Assembly (NCBI GenBank): GCA_945872795.1
Contig: CAMCAZ010000028.1
Span: forward strand, 1 to 44,605
Direction: 5' to 3'
Source of the DNA: Chryseobacterium gleum
Lineage (GTDB): Bacteria > Bacteroidota > Bacteroidia > Flavobacteriales_F > PHOS-HE28
Length of the DNA stretch: 44,605 bases
Part shown: in pieces, positions 1 through 8,041 of the stretch
Layout of the letters: each line of letters opens with the position of its first letter
Numbering within the stretch: position 1 is the stretch's first letter
Translations under genes and position numbers: made by a program
Notes under the pieces: generated by a model
Database searches by the model: none
Seen by the model: only the letters and a program-made list of their open reading frames with translations
What the model was told of the DNA's origin: nothing

Positions 1-2
1 TC

Positions 3-251
3 TTCATCGTGGACGAAGCACAGAACCTCACTCCGCTGGAGATCAAGACGGTCATCAGTCGGGCCGGGGAGGGGACCAAGATCGTCTTCACCGGTGATGT
101 GCACCAGATCGACACGCCCTTCCTGGACACGGAGAGCAACGGTCTCAGCTACCTCATCGACAAGGCCAAAGGCGATCCGCTGTTCTCGCACATCACGTTG
201 GAGAAAGGTGAGCGCAGCCCCTTGGCGAACCTGGCGAACGAACTGCTTTAG
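3..251 (+). CDS. PhoH family ATPase, C-terminal part (cut by window edge)
   Basis: Only the last 82 codons are present; the reading frame runs in from the left edge with no start. The fragment begins [20 protein letters not shown], which is the Walker B segment and following helix of PhoH-type P-loop ATPases. It continues with [11 protein letters not shown], the conserved sensor-like TGD motif of that family. Residues such as NGLSYLID and [18 protein letters not shown] match the usual end of the longer PhoH proteins that carry an N-terminal PIN nuclease domain, but that half lies outside the window. PhoH proteins are cytoplasmic ATPases linked to RNA metabolism. The family call is firm; the presence of a PIN domain cannot be judged. 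Confidence 0.88.
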   Translation, partial: FIVDEAQNLTPLEIKTVISRAGEGTKIVFTGDVHQIDTPFLDTESNGLSYLIDKAKGDPLFSHITLEKGERSPLANLANELL

Positions 252-266
252 GCTGATCGTCGGGGC

Positions 267-467
267 CTACAGCCCCAGCTTCTTCACGATCTTGTTCACC
301 TCCGCTTCGGTGCTGCGCAGCATGTCGTTGCAAAAGGTGATCAATTCGGCAGCACGTTTCACCTTGGCCGTGAGCGCGTCCACGGAGATCTTGTCCTCCT
401 GCAGTTCCTGCATGATGGCCTCCAGTTCATCGTACGCCTTCTCGTAGGTCATTCGTTCCTCAGCCAT
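267..467 (-). CDS. xseB: Exodeoxyribonuclease VII small subunit
   Basis: A 66-residue helical protein starting MAEERMTYEKAYDELEAIMQ, the typical start of XseB (YEEAxxELExIvxxLE). Its length is normal for the family. XseB binds several-fold to the XseA coiled coil to form exonuclease VII, which degrades single-stranded DNA to short oligonucleotides in the cytoplasm. The ATG at 465-467 lies inside the end of xseA (stop 460-462), an 8-bp overlap that points to translational coupling. Longer upstream frames are out-of-frame shadows of xseA. The gene converges on the PhoH gene, with about 15 bp between the stops. Confidence 0.92.
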   Translation of the reverse strand: MAEERMTYEKAYDELEAIMQELQEDKISVDALTAKVKRAAELITFCNDMLRSTEAEVNKIVKKLGL

Positions 468-1836
468 GGGGCTCAATGGTGTTGATGGTGGACCATGCCC
501 GGCCCTGTGCAAAGGTGGTCTCCAGAACGTCGCCCACCTGCAGTTCATCGGTGGTGGTGACCACGTTACCCTGGTGCCTGGCCACGCTGAAGCCGCGTGC
601 CATGGTCTTTTCCGGATCCAGTAGTCGGATGGCATCGCGCATCCCGTTCACGCGGTCTAGCAGGGAGCGCAGGCCCGTGTGGGCGAGCTGGTCCAAGGTG
701 AGCTGCATTTCACGGAGCAGCGGTTCCTCCACCTGTTTCATCCGTCGCAAGGGGAACACGCCGAGGGCGTGCACATGCTGGTCCATCTGTCTGCTGCGGC
801 CCTTCATCTGTTCCGTGGCGTTGCGCGCGAACTGTCCCACGGAGGTGTGGAGGTCGCCACGCTGCTGCTGGCAGAAGGACCGGGGCCGCTGGCGCAGCAT
901 CTCGGCGAAGGTGCTCATACGCTCCTTGCGTTCGGTGAACGTATCGCTCATCACGCGCTGGATGCCCACCAGGAAAGCGTTGAGGCTGGTCTCGAAATAG
1001 AGGCATTTGTCGATCAGGTGGTCCGCAATGGCCGTAGGGGTCTTGTGCGGGCTCTTCGCGATCATGTCCACCACGGAAACATCCACGTCATGCCCGATGC
1101 CGGTCATCAGGGGGATGGGGAGCAGTGCCACGTCGCGGCACAGGGCCAGGTCGTTGAACGCCTCGAGGTCAAGCTTCGATCCCCCGCCGCGGATCAACAC
1201 CACCGCATCGAAGAGGGTCGTATCAATGGCGGCCAACGCCGCGCGGAGTTCCTGCGGGGCATGATCACCCTGAACGGCTGAGGGGAAGACCTGAACATGG
1301 AACTGGTATCCGTGCTCATTGGTCCTCAGGTGCTGCACCAGGTCCGTGTAGGCGGCCGATCCCACGGAGGCGATCAGGGCGATCCGTTGGATGACCATGG
1401 GTTCGGGCAGTGCGCGATTGAGGTCGAACAGCCCCTCGGCGCGCAGGGTATCGATCGTGGCGCGTTTCCTGCGCTCCAGTTCCCCCAGGCTGTAGGAGAG
1501 GTCCACCTCCTCGATGTGCAGGCTGATGCCGTACACTTCGCTGTAATGCACACTGGCCAGGAACAGGATCTCCGCGCCCTGACGGAGGATGTTGGGAAGC
1601 TCATCGCCCAGAACGTCCCTGATCGCGCGCAACCGGTACTGCCAGATGATGCCACGCAGAACAGCCACGCGGGCACCTTCGTGGTGCTGGACCAGATCGA
1701 GATAGATGTGTTTCTGTGCATTGATGCCCGCGACCTCCGCCTTCACCCAGAAGGAGCGCCCCTCCGTGCCGGCCTCGATGCGCTTCTTGATGGAGGCACA
1801 GAGCTGTTGGAGCGTGAAGAATTTTCGGGGTTCCAT
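460..1836 (-). CDS. xseA: Exodeoxyribonuclease VII large subunit
   Basis: About 458 residues, normal for XseA. The N-terminal OB-fold (about 1-110, FFTLQQLCASIKKRIEAG onward) binds single-stranded DNA. The catalytic region follows (about 125-300) with IALIASVGSAAYTDLV, the glycine-rich VVLIRGGGSKLDLEAFND and GIGHDVDVSVVDMIA. A coiled coil (about 300-400) and the small C-terminal barrel (RGFSVARHQGNVV) complete the protein. I chose the ATG at 1834-1836 (MEPRKFF); an in-frame ATG at 1863 would add nine residues (MCACWMVHP) that do not look conserved. A CTATTTTAG promoter-like box lies about 20 bases before 1863, so the longer form cannot be excluded. Its 3' end overlaps xseB. Confidence 0.93.
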   Translation of the reverse strand: MEPRKFFTLQQLCASIKKRIEAGTEGRSFWVKAEVAGINAQKHIYLDLVQHHEGARVAVLRGIIWQYRLRAIRDVLGDELPNILRQGAEILFLASVHYSEVYGISLHIEEVDLSYSLGELERRKRATIDTLRAEGLFDLNRALPEPMVIQRIALIASVGSAAYTDLVQHLRTNEHGYQFHVQVFPSAVQGDHAPQELRAALAAIDTTLFDAVVLIRGGGSKLDLEAFNDLALCRDVALLPIPLMTGIGHDVDVSVVDMIAKSPHKTPTAIADHLIDKCLYFETSLNAFLVGIQRVMSDTFTERKERMSTFAEMLRQRPRSFCQQQRGDLHTSVGQFARNATEQMKGRSRQMDQHVHALGVFPLRRMKQVEEPLLREMQLTLDQLAHTGLRSLLDRVNGMRDAIRLLDPEKTMARGFSVARHQGNVVTTTDELQVGDVLETTFAQGRAWSTINTIEPHG

Positions 1837-1949
1837 GGGATGCACCATCCAGCAGGCACACATGAAGAGCGTGCGGCGCGAGGCCTAAAATAGTGCAGGT
1901 GGGCGGTCAGCCTTGACCAGGCAGCCTGGCTTCGAAAGAGGCGCCGGAC

Positions 1950-2342
1950 TCAGAAAAGCTCGTTGACCTCGATGAAGGCGAAGTCGAGCCGGAAGAAGCT
2001 CTGGTAATCCTTGCCGGTCTCGGCCATCTCGTCGTCGCCGCTCTCGAAATGCCAATTCACCTGTACCTTCTGTCCACGCTCGCTGATGGCATCGAGCTTC
2101 TGGAAGATGTTGTACAGGTGCTTGCTTGAGCTGGTGTCCAGGTAGTCGAGCTTCAGGTTCACCGTGGTCTCTTCCTTGGGTTCCTGAAGGTATTCATCGA
2201 GCCAGCGGTAGACACGGGCGTAGAACTGTTCGGAATTGTAGGGCAGGGACCTTCCGATGAATTCAATGGACCCCGATTCCAGGTCAAGGTCGACCTGCGG
2301 AGAGGTCTCCGTACGATCGATGTGAAAGCGCTTGGTGGACAT
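1950..2342 (-). CDS. SiaC family regulatory phosphoprotein (DUF1987)
   Basis: A 130-residue acidic protein with the DUF1987/SiaC pattern: an N-terminal beta-rich stretch with IEFIGRSLPYNSEQFYARVYRWLD, then TVNLKLDYLDTSSSKHLYNI. In SiaC proteins the threonine/serine in the YxxTSSS loop is the phosphorylation site, controlled by a SiaB-type kinase and a SiaA-type phosphatase, and the protein tunes cyclic-di-GMP signalling and biofilm formation in Pseudomonas. Here the site reads YLDTSSSK, so the phosphoacceptor is kept. No kinase or phosphatase partner lies in the window. A CAACTTTG promoter-like box lies 28 bases upstream of the start. The role in Bacteroidota is inferred from family membership only. 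Confidence 0.85.
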   Translation of the reverse strand: MSTKRFHIDRTETSPQVDLDLESGSIEFIGRSLPYNSEQFYARVYRWLDEYLQEPKEETTVNLKLDYLDTSSSKHLYNIFQKLDAISERGQKVQVNWHFESGDDEMAETGKDYQSFFRLDFAFIEVNELF

Positions 2343-2370
2343 GTAGGGGCCGGTGCGGATGGCAGAGGCT

Positions 2371-2378
2371 CAAAGTTG
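2371..2378 (-). promoter_or_regulatory. Bacteroidota -7 box upstream of the SiaC-type gene
   Basis: On the minus strand this reads CAACTTTG, close to the Bacteroidota -7 consensus TAnnTTTG, and lies 28 bases before the ATG at 2342. No clear -33 element was assigned. Inference from motif and position. Confidence 0.4.
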
Positions 2379-2446
2379 CATGACCAAGGGTGGGTGCCGC
2401 ACCGGTCATGGAGCCGATGTTCAACAGGGTATGGTGTATAAGCAAC

Positions 2447-2470
2447 AAGGGCCGGTTGTGACCGGCCCTT
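2447..2470 (-). terminator. Hairpin terminator after the small secreted protein gene
   Basis: A perfect 10-bp stem AAGGGCCGGT/ACCGGCCCTT with a 4-base loop lies 21 bases past the stop of the 2492-2902 gene. It lacks a long T run on either strand. It separates that gene from the SiaC-type gene and probably ends the transcript. Confidence 0.6.
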
Positions 2471-2491
2471 GCATGGTTCTGTTGAATGGTG

Positions 2492-2902
2492 TCACCGTTG
2501 CCGATATTCCGTGATGATCTCCTGGTCGGTGGGGATGTTGGTCTCCGTATCATTCACCCGGCGCACCCAGTACATGTACCTGCCGGTACCCACACAGGCA
2601 AAGGCGTTCAGGGTCTCATTGGGTGCGAGGGCCTTCAAGGGAAAAGTCCGCCACTGGCCGTTCTTCTCCTGCATGGCCACCTTCACCTCGATCAGTTCGT
2701 TGCAGGCATTTTTCAGGTCCACCTGATAGGTGGAGCTGAAATCGCGCTTGAACCCTTCCTTGTAGATCTCGCACTTCTCGCATGGTGCGCCCCATTTGCT
2801 GGAGACTTTCATCAGGCAATCGGCATAGCTCTGGTCCTGGGCACCGGCCCAGAACCCAATGGAGACCAGGATGAGGAGAAGAAAGAGGCGCTTCGGGCTC
2901 AT
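2492..2902 (-). CDS. Small secreted protein of unknown function
   Basis: 136 residues with a clear N-terminal signal peptide (KRLFLLLILVSIGFWAGAQ) and a cleavage site before DQSYADC. The mature part has five cysteines, with a CEKCEIYKEGF segment, and a C-terminal beta-rich region (KALAPNETLNAFACVGTGRYMYWVRRV). I do not recognise the family. The ATG at 2900-2902 overlaps the stop of the upstream TPR gene as ATGA, which fixes the start and shows the two are co-translated. A hairpin terminator follows. It is probably periplasmic and probably works with the TPR protein, which is an inference from the overlap only. Confidence 0.75.
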   Translation of the reverse strand: MSPKRLFLLLILVSIGFWAGAQDQSYADCLMKVSSKWGAPCEKCEIYKEGFKRDFSSTYQVDLKNACNELIEVKVAMQEKNGQWRTFPLKALAPNETLNAFACVGTGRYMYWVRRVNDTETNIPTDQEIITEYRQR

Positions 2903-3429
2903 TTGCAGCGATTGTTGGTCAGAATGATGCGGGCCTCGGCATTGCCCATTTTCCGGCTTGTGGTCCAATCCCGGCAAGCAGCGTCCATATCGCCCAGTGC
3001 CTTGTGTGACCATCCCCGGTTATTAAGTGCCTCCTCGTTCCGGGGATCCAGTTCCAATGCACGGTCAAGGTCGGCTATGGCCTCCTGGTGCCGTCCCAAT
3101 TTCGAACGGGATGCACTACGGCAGGTATATGCCCAGAGGTGATCGGGCTTGCGTTGGATCACCTGGTCGAGGTCTTTCACGGCCGATCCATGGTCATTGA
3201 GCATGGCATGGCAGAACGCCCGCTGCAGATAAGCGTTCAAGTGTTCGCTGTCCCGCGCCAACACGTCATTGTACTCCTGGATGGCCCGTTCGTGATCGCC
3301 CGCTCGGTAGGCTTGTTCGCCTCTGCGGAAGGTCTCCTCCATGGATCCCTGGCGGGTGTTGTCAGCCAGGTATTGCGCACCGGCCCCGTGAAAGGCACAG
3401 AGGAGGATGGACAGGAACATTGTTCGCAT
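2899..3429 (-). CDS. Secreted TPR-repeat protein
   Basis: 176 residues: signal peptide (MRTMFLSILLCAFHGAGAQ) followed by about four tetratricopeptide repeats. The TPR pattern is visible in EQAYRAGDHERAIQEYNDVL, in LDQVIQRKPDHLWAY and in AIADLDRALELDPRNEEALN. A final half repeat contains ALGDMDAACRDWTTSRKMG, a Sel1/TPR-like tail common in Bacteroidota. TPRs form a protein-binding scaffold, so a periplasmic adaptor role is likely. A CATCTTTCG box ends a few bases before the ATG. It overlaps the downstream secreted protein gene by 4 bp. Confidence 0.8.
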   Translation of the reverse strand: MRTMFLSILLCAFHGAGAQYLADNTRQGSMEETFRRGEQAYRAGDHERAIQEYNDVLARDSEHLNAYLQRAFCHAMLNDHGSAVKDLDQVIQRKPDHLWAYTCRSASRSKLGRHQEAIADLDRALELDPRNEEALNNRGWSHKALGDMDAACRDWTTSRKMGNAEARIILTNNRCK

Positions 3430-3577
3430 GCAGGTCCGAAAGATGAGTGTGACGAAGCGGTTTTACGCGTCGGTCCGTGGTAGGTTACGAACATGTCGAA
3501 GCGAACCTTGAAGGATGCCTGGACGTAAACGGGCGTCCATGAACTGCGCACTTCCCATGTTCACGCACCCGCTTTTG

Positions 3578-4744
3578 ATGATCAGACCGATCCTGATGGT
3601 CTGCGCACTGTTGCTCGCGATGGCGTCGATGGCTCAGGGCCGCTTCACGGTCAATGGCCGCATGAAAGTCGATGGAAGTGATATGTCCGGGACCCGCGTA
3701 GTGGTCTACAAGAATGGGGTCAAGGAGCGCACGCTCACCAGCGGTCTGGCCAAGTTCAGCCTGGATCTGGACCTGCAGGCCAGCTACATCCTCTCTTTTG
3801 AGAAGGACGGGTTCGTAGCGAAGAAACTCTCCTTCAATACCAAGGTTCCGGGTGACGCGGCGGGCGATGCATTCACCCCGTTCGACTTCGCCGTTTCCAT
3901 CTTCAAGCAATATGATGACGTGAACATCGTGGTCTTCAACCAGCCCGTGGGGGTGATCAGGTACGAAGCTGGCATGGGCGATTTCGACTACGATACGGAC
4001 TACACCAAGTCCATTCAGTCACAGTTGCAGCAGACCTTGGCGGCGGTGGAGAAGAAGCAGAAGGAGGAGGCCAGCAAGAACGAAGAGGAAGCCAGGAACA
4101 AGGAAAGGTTGGTAGCCGAAGCGAAGAAGCAGGCTGAACTGCAGGCCAAGGCCGATCAGGCAAAGGCACAGGCCGCGCTTAAAGCAGAAAAGGAACAGGC
4201 CGCAGCCCAGGCACGCCAGGAGGCTGAAGCACGAAAAGCCGACCAGTTGGTGCAGACCCAGAAGGTGGCCCCTGCAGCGATGGCGCCAGTGGCGGTCGTT
4301 GCCACACCTCCTGTGGTGATCGCCGAGCGTAAACCTGCCGCACCGAAGCATGAACCTCGCACACCTGCCGTACCCCGTGACGGAGTTGGAGCAACGGCCC
4401 ACGAAGGCGGAGATCTGCGCAGGACCACCGCGCCGGTCGTGCAGGAGGAGTCATCCCCGTTGATCATGGCCCGAACGGCCCAAGGGGAGGAGACCCGACC
4501 GGAGAACGTGGTGGAGGAGGATCATCCTGTGCGCCATGAGGAACTGGTGGTGGAACCCACCAAGGTGATGACCATCGTGAGATTGGAAATGGGCGGGACG
4601 GTCACCGAGTACCGAAAGGTCTTCCACAAATGGGGCGGTACGTTCTACTTCAGGAACGGGGAGGCCTGCAGCCAGTTGGTCTATGAGCAGGAGGCCCGCC
4701 CTGAACAGTTGGCCGGCGCTACGCCGCGTGGCAAGTTGGACTGA
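3578..4744 (+). CDS. Exported coiled-coil protein with N-terminal beta-sandwich domain
   Basis: About 388 residues from the chosen ATG (MIRPILMVCALLLAMASMAQG, a good signal peptide); in-frame ATGs at 3557 and 3539 would only lengthen the pre-sequence. After the signal comes a beta-sandwich resembling carboxypeptidase-regulatory or SpaA-like domains (VNGRMKVDGSDMSGTRVVVY to LSFEKDGFVAKKLSF). A long charged Ala/Lys/Glu/Gln coiled coil follows (about residues 150-225), then a Pro/Ala-rich linker and a conserved-looking C-terminal piece (TEYRKVFHKWGGTFYFRNG). The layout recalls TolA-like spanning proteins, but there is no TonB/TolA C-terminal motif. I cannot name a function. It is monocistronic, ahead of vsr. 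Confidence 0.75.
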   Translation: MIRPILMVCALLLAMASMAQGRFTVNGRMKVDGSDMSGTRVVVYKNGVKERTLTSGLAKFSLDLDLQASYILSFEKDGFVAKKLSFNTKVPGDAAGDAFTPFDFAVSIFKQYDDVNIVVFNQPVGVIRYEAGMGDFDYDTDYTKSIQSQLQQTLAAVEKKQKEEASKNEEEARNKERLVAEAKKQAELQAKADQAKAQAALKAEKEQAAAQARQEAEARKADQLVQTQKVAPAAMAPVAVVATPPVVIAERKPAAPKHEPRTPAVPRDGVGATAHEGGDLRRTTAPVVQEESSPLIMARTAQGEETRPENVVEEDHPVRHEELVVEPTKVMTIVRLEMGGTVTEYRKVFHKWGGTFYFRNGEACSQLVYEQEARPEQLAGATPRGKLD

Positions 4745-4764
4745 ACCGGCGCCTACCTTGTGGC

Positions 4765-5214
4765 ATGGAGCCACGGAAGTACCTGCGTGACGGACGTGCA
4801 CCCGTGCCCGTGGATGCGCGCACCAGCGCCACCATGAGCCGCATCAGGGCGCGCAACACCAGACCCGAGCTGGCGCTACGCCAGGCCCTGAGGGCATTGG
4901 GCTGGACGGGTTATCGCCTGCACTACAAGAAAGCCTCCGGCCGACCCGATATCGCCTTCGTGGGCCGAAGGGTGGCCGTGTTCGTGCACGGTTGTTTCTG
5001 GCACGGCTGTCCATACTGCTCTCCCCCAAGACCCAAGAGCCACACGGACTTCTGGAATGCGAAGCTTGATGCCAACAAGGCTCGGGATGCCCGGGCGGTG
5101 AGGGCCTTGAAAGCCGAAGGCTGGCGTGTGGTCACCTGCTGGGAATGCCAGCTCAGGAAAGATCCGGTCGGCCAGGCAAAGCGGGTGGTCCGCCACTTGG
5201 ATGAAGTGTCCTAA
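4765..5214 (+). CDS. vsr: Very short patch repair endonuclease
   Basis: 149 residues with the Vsr fold signatures: TSATMSRIRARNTRPELALR at the N-terminus, then SGRPDIAFVGRRVAVFVHGC, the metal-binding Asp (D62) and the His residues at 75 and 80 of VHGCFWHGC. After that come FWNAKLDANKARD and GWRVVTCWEC near the end. Vsr nicks T:G mismatches made by deamination of 5-methylcytosine, usually next to a Dcm-type methyltransferase. No methyltransferase is in the window, so its partner would lie elsewhere or be absent. The ATG at 4765 sits a few bases after TACCTTGTG, a promoter-like box. The stop overlaps the convergent DUF6787 gene by 4 bp. Confidence 0.93.
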   Translation: MEPRKYLRDGRAPVPVDARTSATMSRIRARNTRPELALRQALRALGWTGYRLHYKKASGRPDIAFVGRRVAVFVHGCFWHGCPYCSPPRPKSHTDFWNAKLDANKARDARAVRALKAEGWRVVTCWECQLRKDPVGQAKRVVRHLDEVS

Positions 5215-5537
5215 CGACGGCCCAACAGCCTGTTCAGGAAGCGTTTCTCGAATTCCCAGAAGAACTGGAACTGTCCGAACAGGGCTCCGTAGATCAGCAG
5301 GATCAGGTTGTAGACCGGAAGGATCAGCAGGTAGTAGGCCACGGAGAACCAGATCGATGCATCGCCGACGCCTGAGACCCAGGTCACCACGGGTCGTTTG
5401 AGGAACATCACGGTGAACCCGGTACAGGCGAACACCAGCAAGATCACAAGGACCCGGGTCGGCGAAACTCCCCACCGACGTCCAAGGCGGTCCATCCACC
5501 CATTGCCGGAACCACCATTACCGAGTTCCTGCTTCAT
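5211..5537 (-). CDS. DUF6787-like small membrane protein
   Basis: 108 residues: a short polar N-terminus with DRLGRRWGVSPTRVLVILLV, then three hydrophobic stretches (about 27-45, 60-72, 73-88) and an aromatic/basic C-terminus (FWEFEKRFLNRLLGRR). This matches the small Bacteroidota inner-membrane family I know as DUF6787; no function is established. It begins 19 bases after the stop of the PD40 lipoprotein gene and is probably co-transcribed with it. The last 4 bp overlap the end of vsr on the other strand. Confidence 0.7.
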   Translation of the reverse strand: MKQELGNGGSGNGWMDRLGRRWGVSPTRVLVILLVFACTGFTVMFLKRPVVTWVSGVGDASIWFSVAYYLLILPVYNLILLIYGALFGQFQFFWEFEKRFLNRLLGRR

Positions 5538-5556
5538 GTCCGATCACGGATCTGCA

Positions 5557-6675
5557 TCAGTCTTGCCATTCGGCCAGGAACAGGTTGGTCTCGCGTGTTC
5601 CGCCGTTGTTGCGATTGCTGCTGAAGACCAAATATCTGCCGTTCGGGCTGAATACGGGAAAGGCATCGAATGTATCCCCGTAGCTCACCTGTTCCAGTCC
5701 TGTGCCGTCCACGTTGATCAGGAAGAGGGTGAAGGGGAACCCTCGGGGGCTTTTGTGATTGCTGGCGAAGAGGATCTTCTCTCCACTGGGGTGCCAATAG
5801 GGCGCCCAATTGGCCTGACCCAGCGTGGTGATCCTTCGGGCATCGCTTCCATCCGCGTTGGCCACATAAAGTTCCATGTCCGTTGGCTTTACCAAGCCTT
5901 CCTTCAACAATGCTTTGTACTCCTCGATCTCCTCGTTCGTACCGGGTCGGCTGGCGCGCCAGAGGAGCTTGGTCCCATCGGGGCTGAAGAATGCACCTCC
6001 ATCATAACCCAAGGTGTTGGTCACCCGCTTGACGTCGGTGCCATCGATGTTCATCGTGTACAGTTCCATGTCGCCATCGCGCATGCTGGTGAAGACGATC
6101 CGGTCACCTTTCGGGCTCACGGTAGCCTCGGCATCGTATCCTGGGGTGGTGGTCAGCTGTTTACGGATGATCCCCTTCAGGTCGCTGACATAGATGTCGA
6201 AGCTGGGGTAAATGGGCCACACATACTTTCCGTCCGAGCGACGCTCAGGACGTGCCGGGCAGGAATGACCGCCTTCGTGAGTGCTACCGAAGAGCACCAG
6301 ACTATCGCCCGGGAGAAAATAGCTGCAGGTGGTGCGGCCACCATTGATGCTCACTTTGGGAGGAGGAGTGTTCCTGAGGTCATCCGTGAACGGGTTGAAC
6401 ACGTAGATCTGGTCGCAACTTTCTTCCCAGCCGGGATTGTTGGATTGGAACACCAGCTTATCGCCCGAAAAGCTCCAATAAGCCTCCGCGTTGTCCCCGC
6501 CGAAGGTCAATTGTTTCAAGGTCTTGAAGTGCCGCTCGTCGGGATGGATCAGCGTGTCCCGGGTGGCCGTGGTGTCGGACGCAGGGGCCGTAGCGCTTTG
6601 ATCGGTGGAGGGGGCATCGGAACAGCCTACGGACAGAAGAGCAAGAAGAAGGAGCGTTCGCGGCATCGTGGGCAA
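5557..6675 (-). CDS. TolB-like PD40 beta-propeller lipoprotein
   Basis: 372 residues with a lipoprotein signal (RTLLLLALLSVGC, lipobox SVGC). The mature protein is a WD40-like/PD40 beta-propeller: repeated blades end in patterns such as YWSFSGDKLVFQSNNPG, VSPKGDRIVFTSMRDGDMEL, FSPDGTKLLWRAS, HPSGEKILFASNH and FSPNGRYLVFSSNRN. Such proteins sit in the periplasm and bind other proteins or peptides, as TolB does; the true TolB N-terminal domain is absent, so this is not the Pal-Tol component itself. A TACCTTTA box lies about 20 bases upstream of the ATG. It leads a two-gene unit with the DUF6787 protein. Confidence 0.82.
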   Translation of the reverse strand: MPTMPRTLLLLALLSVGCSDAPSTDQSATAPASDTTATRDTLIHPDERHFKTLKQLTFGGDNAEAYWSFSGDKLVFQSNNPGWEESCDQIYVFNPFTDDLRNTPPPKVSINGGRTTCSYFLPGDSLVLFGSTHEGGHSCPARPERRSDGKYVWPIYPSFDIYVSDLKGIIRKQLTTTPGYDAEATVSPKGDRIVFTSMRDGDMELYTMNIDGTDVKRVTNTLGYDGGAFFSPDGTKLLWRASRPGTNEEIEEYKALLKEGLVKPTDMELYVANADGSDARRITTLGQANWAPYWHPSGEKILFASNHKSPRGFPFTLFLINVDGTGLEQVSYGDTFDAFPVFSPNGRYLVFSSNRNNGGTRETNLFLAEWQD

Positions 6676-6747
6676 TTCGTTCTGGCCGTAAAGGTATCCG
6701 GCAGATCGTCAGAGGAATGTCAGGGGATCGCCTTCGATGAGTCGTTT

Positions 6748-7343
6748 GTGCATTCCCTGATCGACAAAAAGGACGTCAAGGGGCGGGGGCCAAGGCGCAG
6801 GTGCACAACCGCTTCATGGCTCAGGAACGAGGTGTTTTCGAACCGGAGGGGATCGATGAGGAGGACGAGGAGGTGGTGCCAACGACCTTCATCGGGACCC
6901 ACCCCCGCACGATCGTGAACTGGGTGGATAGTGCCGACCTGCCGTTCCATTGGAGCCTGAACCCATACCTAGTGTCGCAACCCGTCATCCCGGTGCATGT
7001 GATGATCGCGCCGATCATCCCCACGCTGAACGAGCCGGAAGTACCGGCCCTGTTGAAAGCCGCGGCCCAGGCCGGAGCGCGCACGGCCAGTTACACCGTG
7101 CTGCGGACCAATGGTGCCGTGGAACCCGTGTTCAGGGCTTGGTTGGAGCGCCATTTCGCGGATCGGGCCGCCAAGGTCATCGCACAGACCAGCTCCCTGC
7201 ACGGCGGCCGGATGCACGATGGACAGGCAGGGCGAAGGATGAAAGGCGAGGGTCCCTATGCCAGTTCCATCGCACGGCTCTTCCATGTGCTGCGCAAACG
7301 CTCTTTCGGCGATACCCGGATCGAGCCCTTGGACCGTTCGTAG
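6748..7343 (+). pseudogene. PA0069-type radical SAM protein lacking its catalytic core
   Basis: The intact frame (6801-7343, from GTG) has the N-terminal and C-terminal parts of the PA0069 radical SAM family joined directly. The N-terminal part runs through HNRFMAQERGVFEPEGIDEE to LPFHWSLNPY, which in the family is followed at once by GCxHGCxYCYAR, the cluster-binding motif. Here it jumps to LVSQPVIPVHVMIAPIIPTL, the last barrel strands, and continues normally (ARTASYTVLRTNGAVEP, LHGGRMHDGQAGRRM, GEGPYASSIARLF). About 165 residues, including all three cluster cysteines, are missing at about 6970. Upstream, the family's KGRGA motif is split by a 1-base shift in a G5 run at 6785-6789. The product cannot bind the 4Fe-4S cluster. 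Confidence 0.8.
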
Positions 7344-7344
7344 T

Positions 7345-7905
7345 TCAGCCCGCCACCTCTGGGCCCAATGGACCTCTTCCGCTAAGCGGCCAGGTGGCCA
7401 AGGGGTCGTGGACCGACCCTTGCTCTCCCGGCTTAGACCGGAACAGCGTCAGTTCTCGCAGCATTAGTTCCTTCACCAGCACAGGACCATCGACGATCTC
7501 CGGTGGCTTGCCTTTGGAACGCCCCATGGTGATATGCGGCCAATAGGGGATGTAGTGTGATGGTTCCACGCCGAATTCGGCGGCCAGATCATGGTGAAGC
7601 TGGGTCAACCCGGGGTGAGGTTGAAAACGGGTCCAGAGCATCGTCGGGTCGGTCTTGGGCATGGTCACCATCCGTCCTTCGACCAGTTCGATGGGTGGGG
7701 TTCGTTCAGCCACGCGCGCTACTTTGATCCGGTAGTCCTCCAGATAACGGGCATCGCGTTCACCCAGGAACAAAGCGGTGACATGCCACTGGGCCAGGGG
7801 AGCGATGCGCCAACACGGTGCGCTAAACTCAGCCCCGGCAGCATGCTCCAAACACTTCGCCTGTTCGATGGAAACGACCGTGCCGATGAACAGACGGATG
7901 ATCAT
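7345..7905 (-). CDS. thpR: RNA 2',3'-cyclic phosphodiesterase (2'-5' RNA ligase family)
   Basis: 186 residues with the two HxTx signatures of the 2H phosphoesterase family: WHVTALFLGE near residue 40 and YWPHITMGRSKG near 130. The protein opens MIIRLFIGTVVS, the usual first strand. The family hydrolyses 2',3'-cyclic phosphates on RNA and can ligate tRNA halves through 2'-5' linkages in vitro. The start was set at the ATG 7903-7905; an in-frame start at 7962 would add 19 unconserved residues. The stop abuts the radical SAM remnant on the other strand with 1 bp between them. Confidence 0.88.
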   Translation of the reverse strand: MIIRLFIGTVVSIEQAKCLEHAAGAEFSAPCWRIAPLAQWHVTALFLGERDARYLEDYRIKVARVAERTPPIELVEGRMVTMPKTDPTMLWTRFQPHPGLTQLHHDLAAEFGVEPSHYIPYWPHITMGRSKGKPPEIVDGPVLVKELMLRELTLFRSKPGEQGSVHDPLATWPLSGRGPLGPEVAG

Positions 7906-8041
7906 GGAAGATGAAGGCTTGGCATGGGGTCGGACAATTGTGTTGGAATCAAAGATGGCCAAGAAAATTACGAGGGTCAGGACTTGACAAATGTCGACGA
8001 AAGCAATAATATTATCGATAGATTGAAAAATACCATAGACG

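Noticed and set aside
3520-3539. TGGACG/CGTCCA inverted repeat upstream of the coiled-coil protein gene
   Set aside because: Six-base arms only and no supporting promoter or terminator context; likely chance in GC-rich DNA.
5398-6918. A 506-codon plus-strand open frame opposite the PD40 lipoprotein gene
   Set aside because: It is the antisense shadow of a gene with a clear lipobox and propeller repeats; its translation shows no domain pattern.
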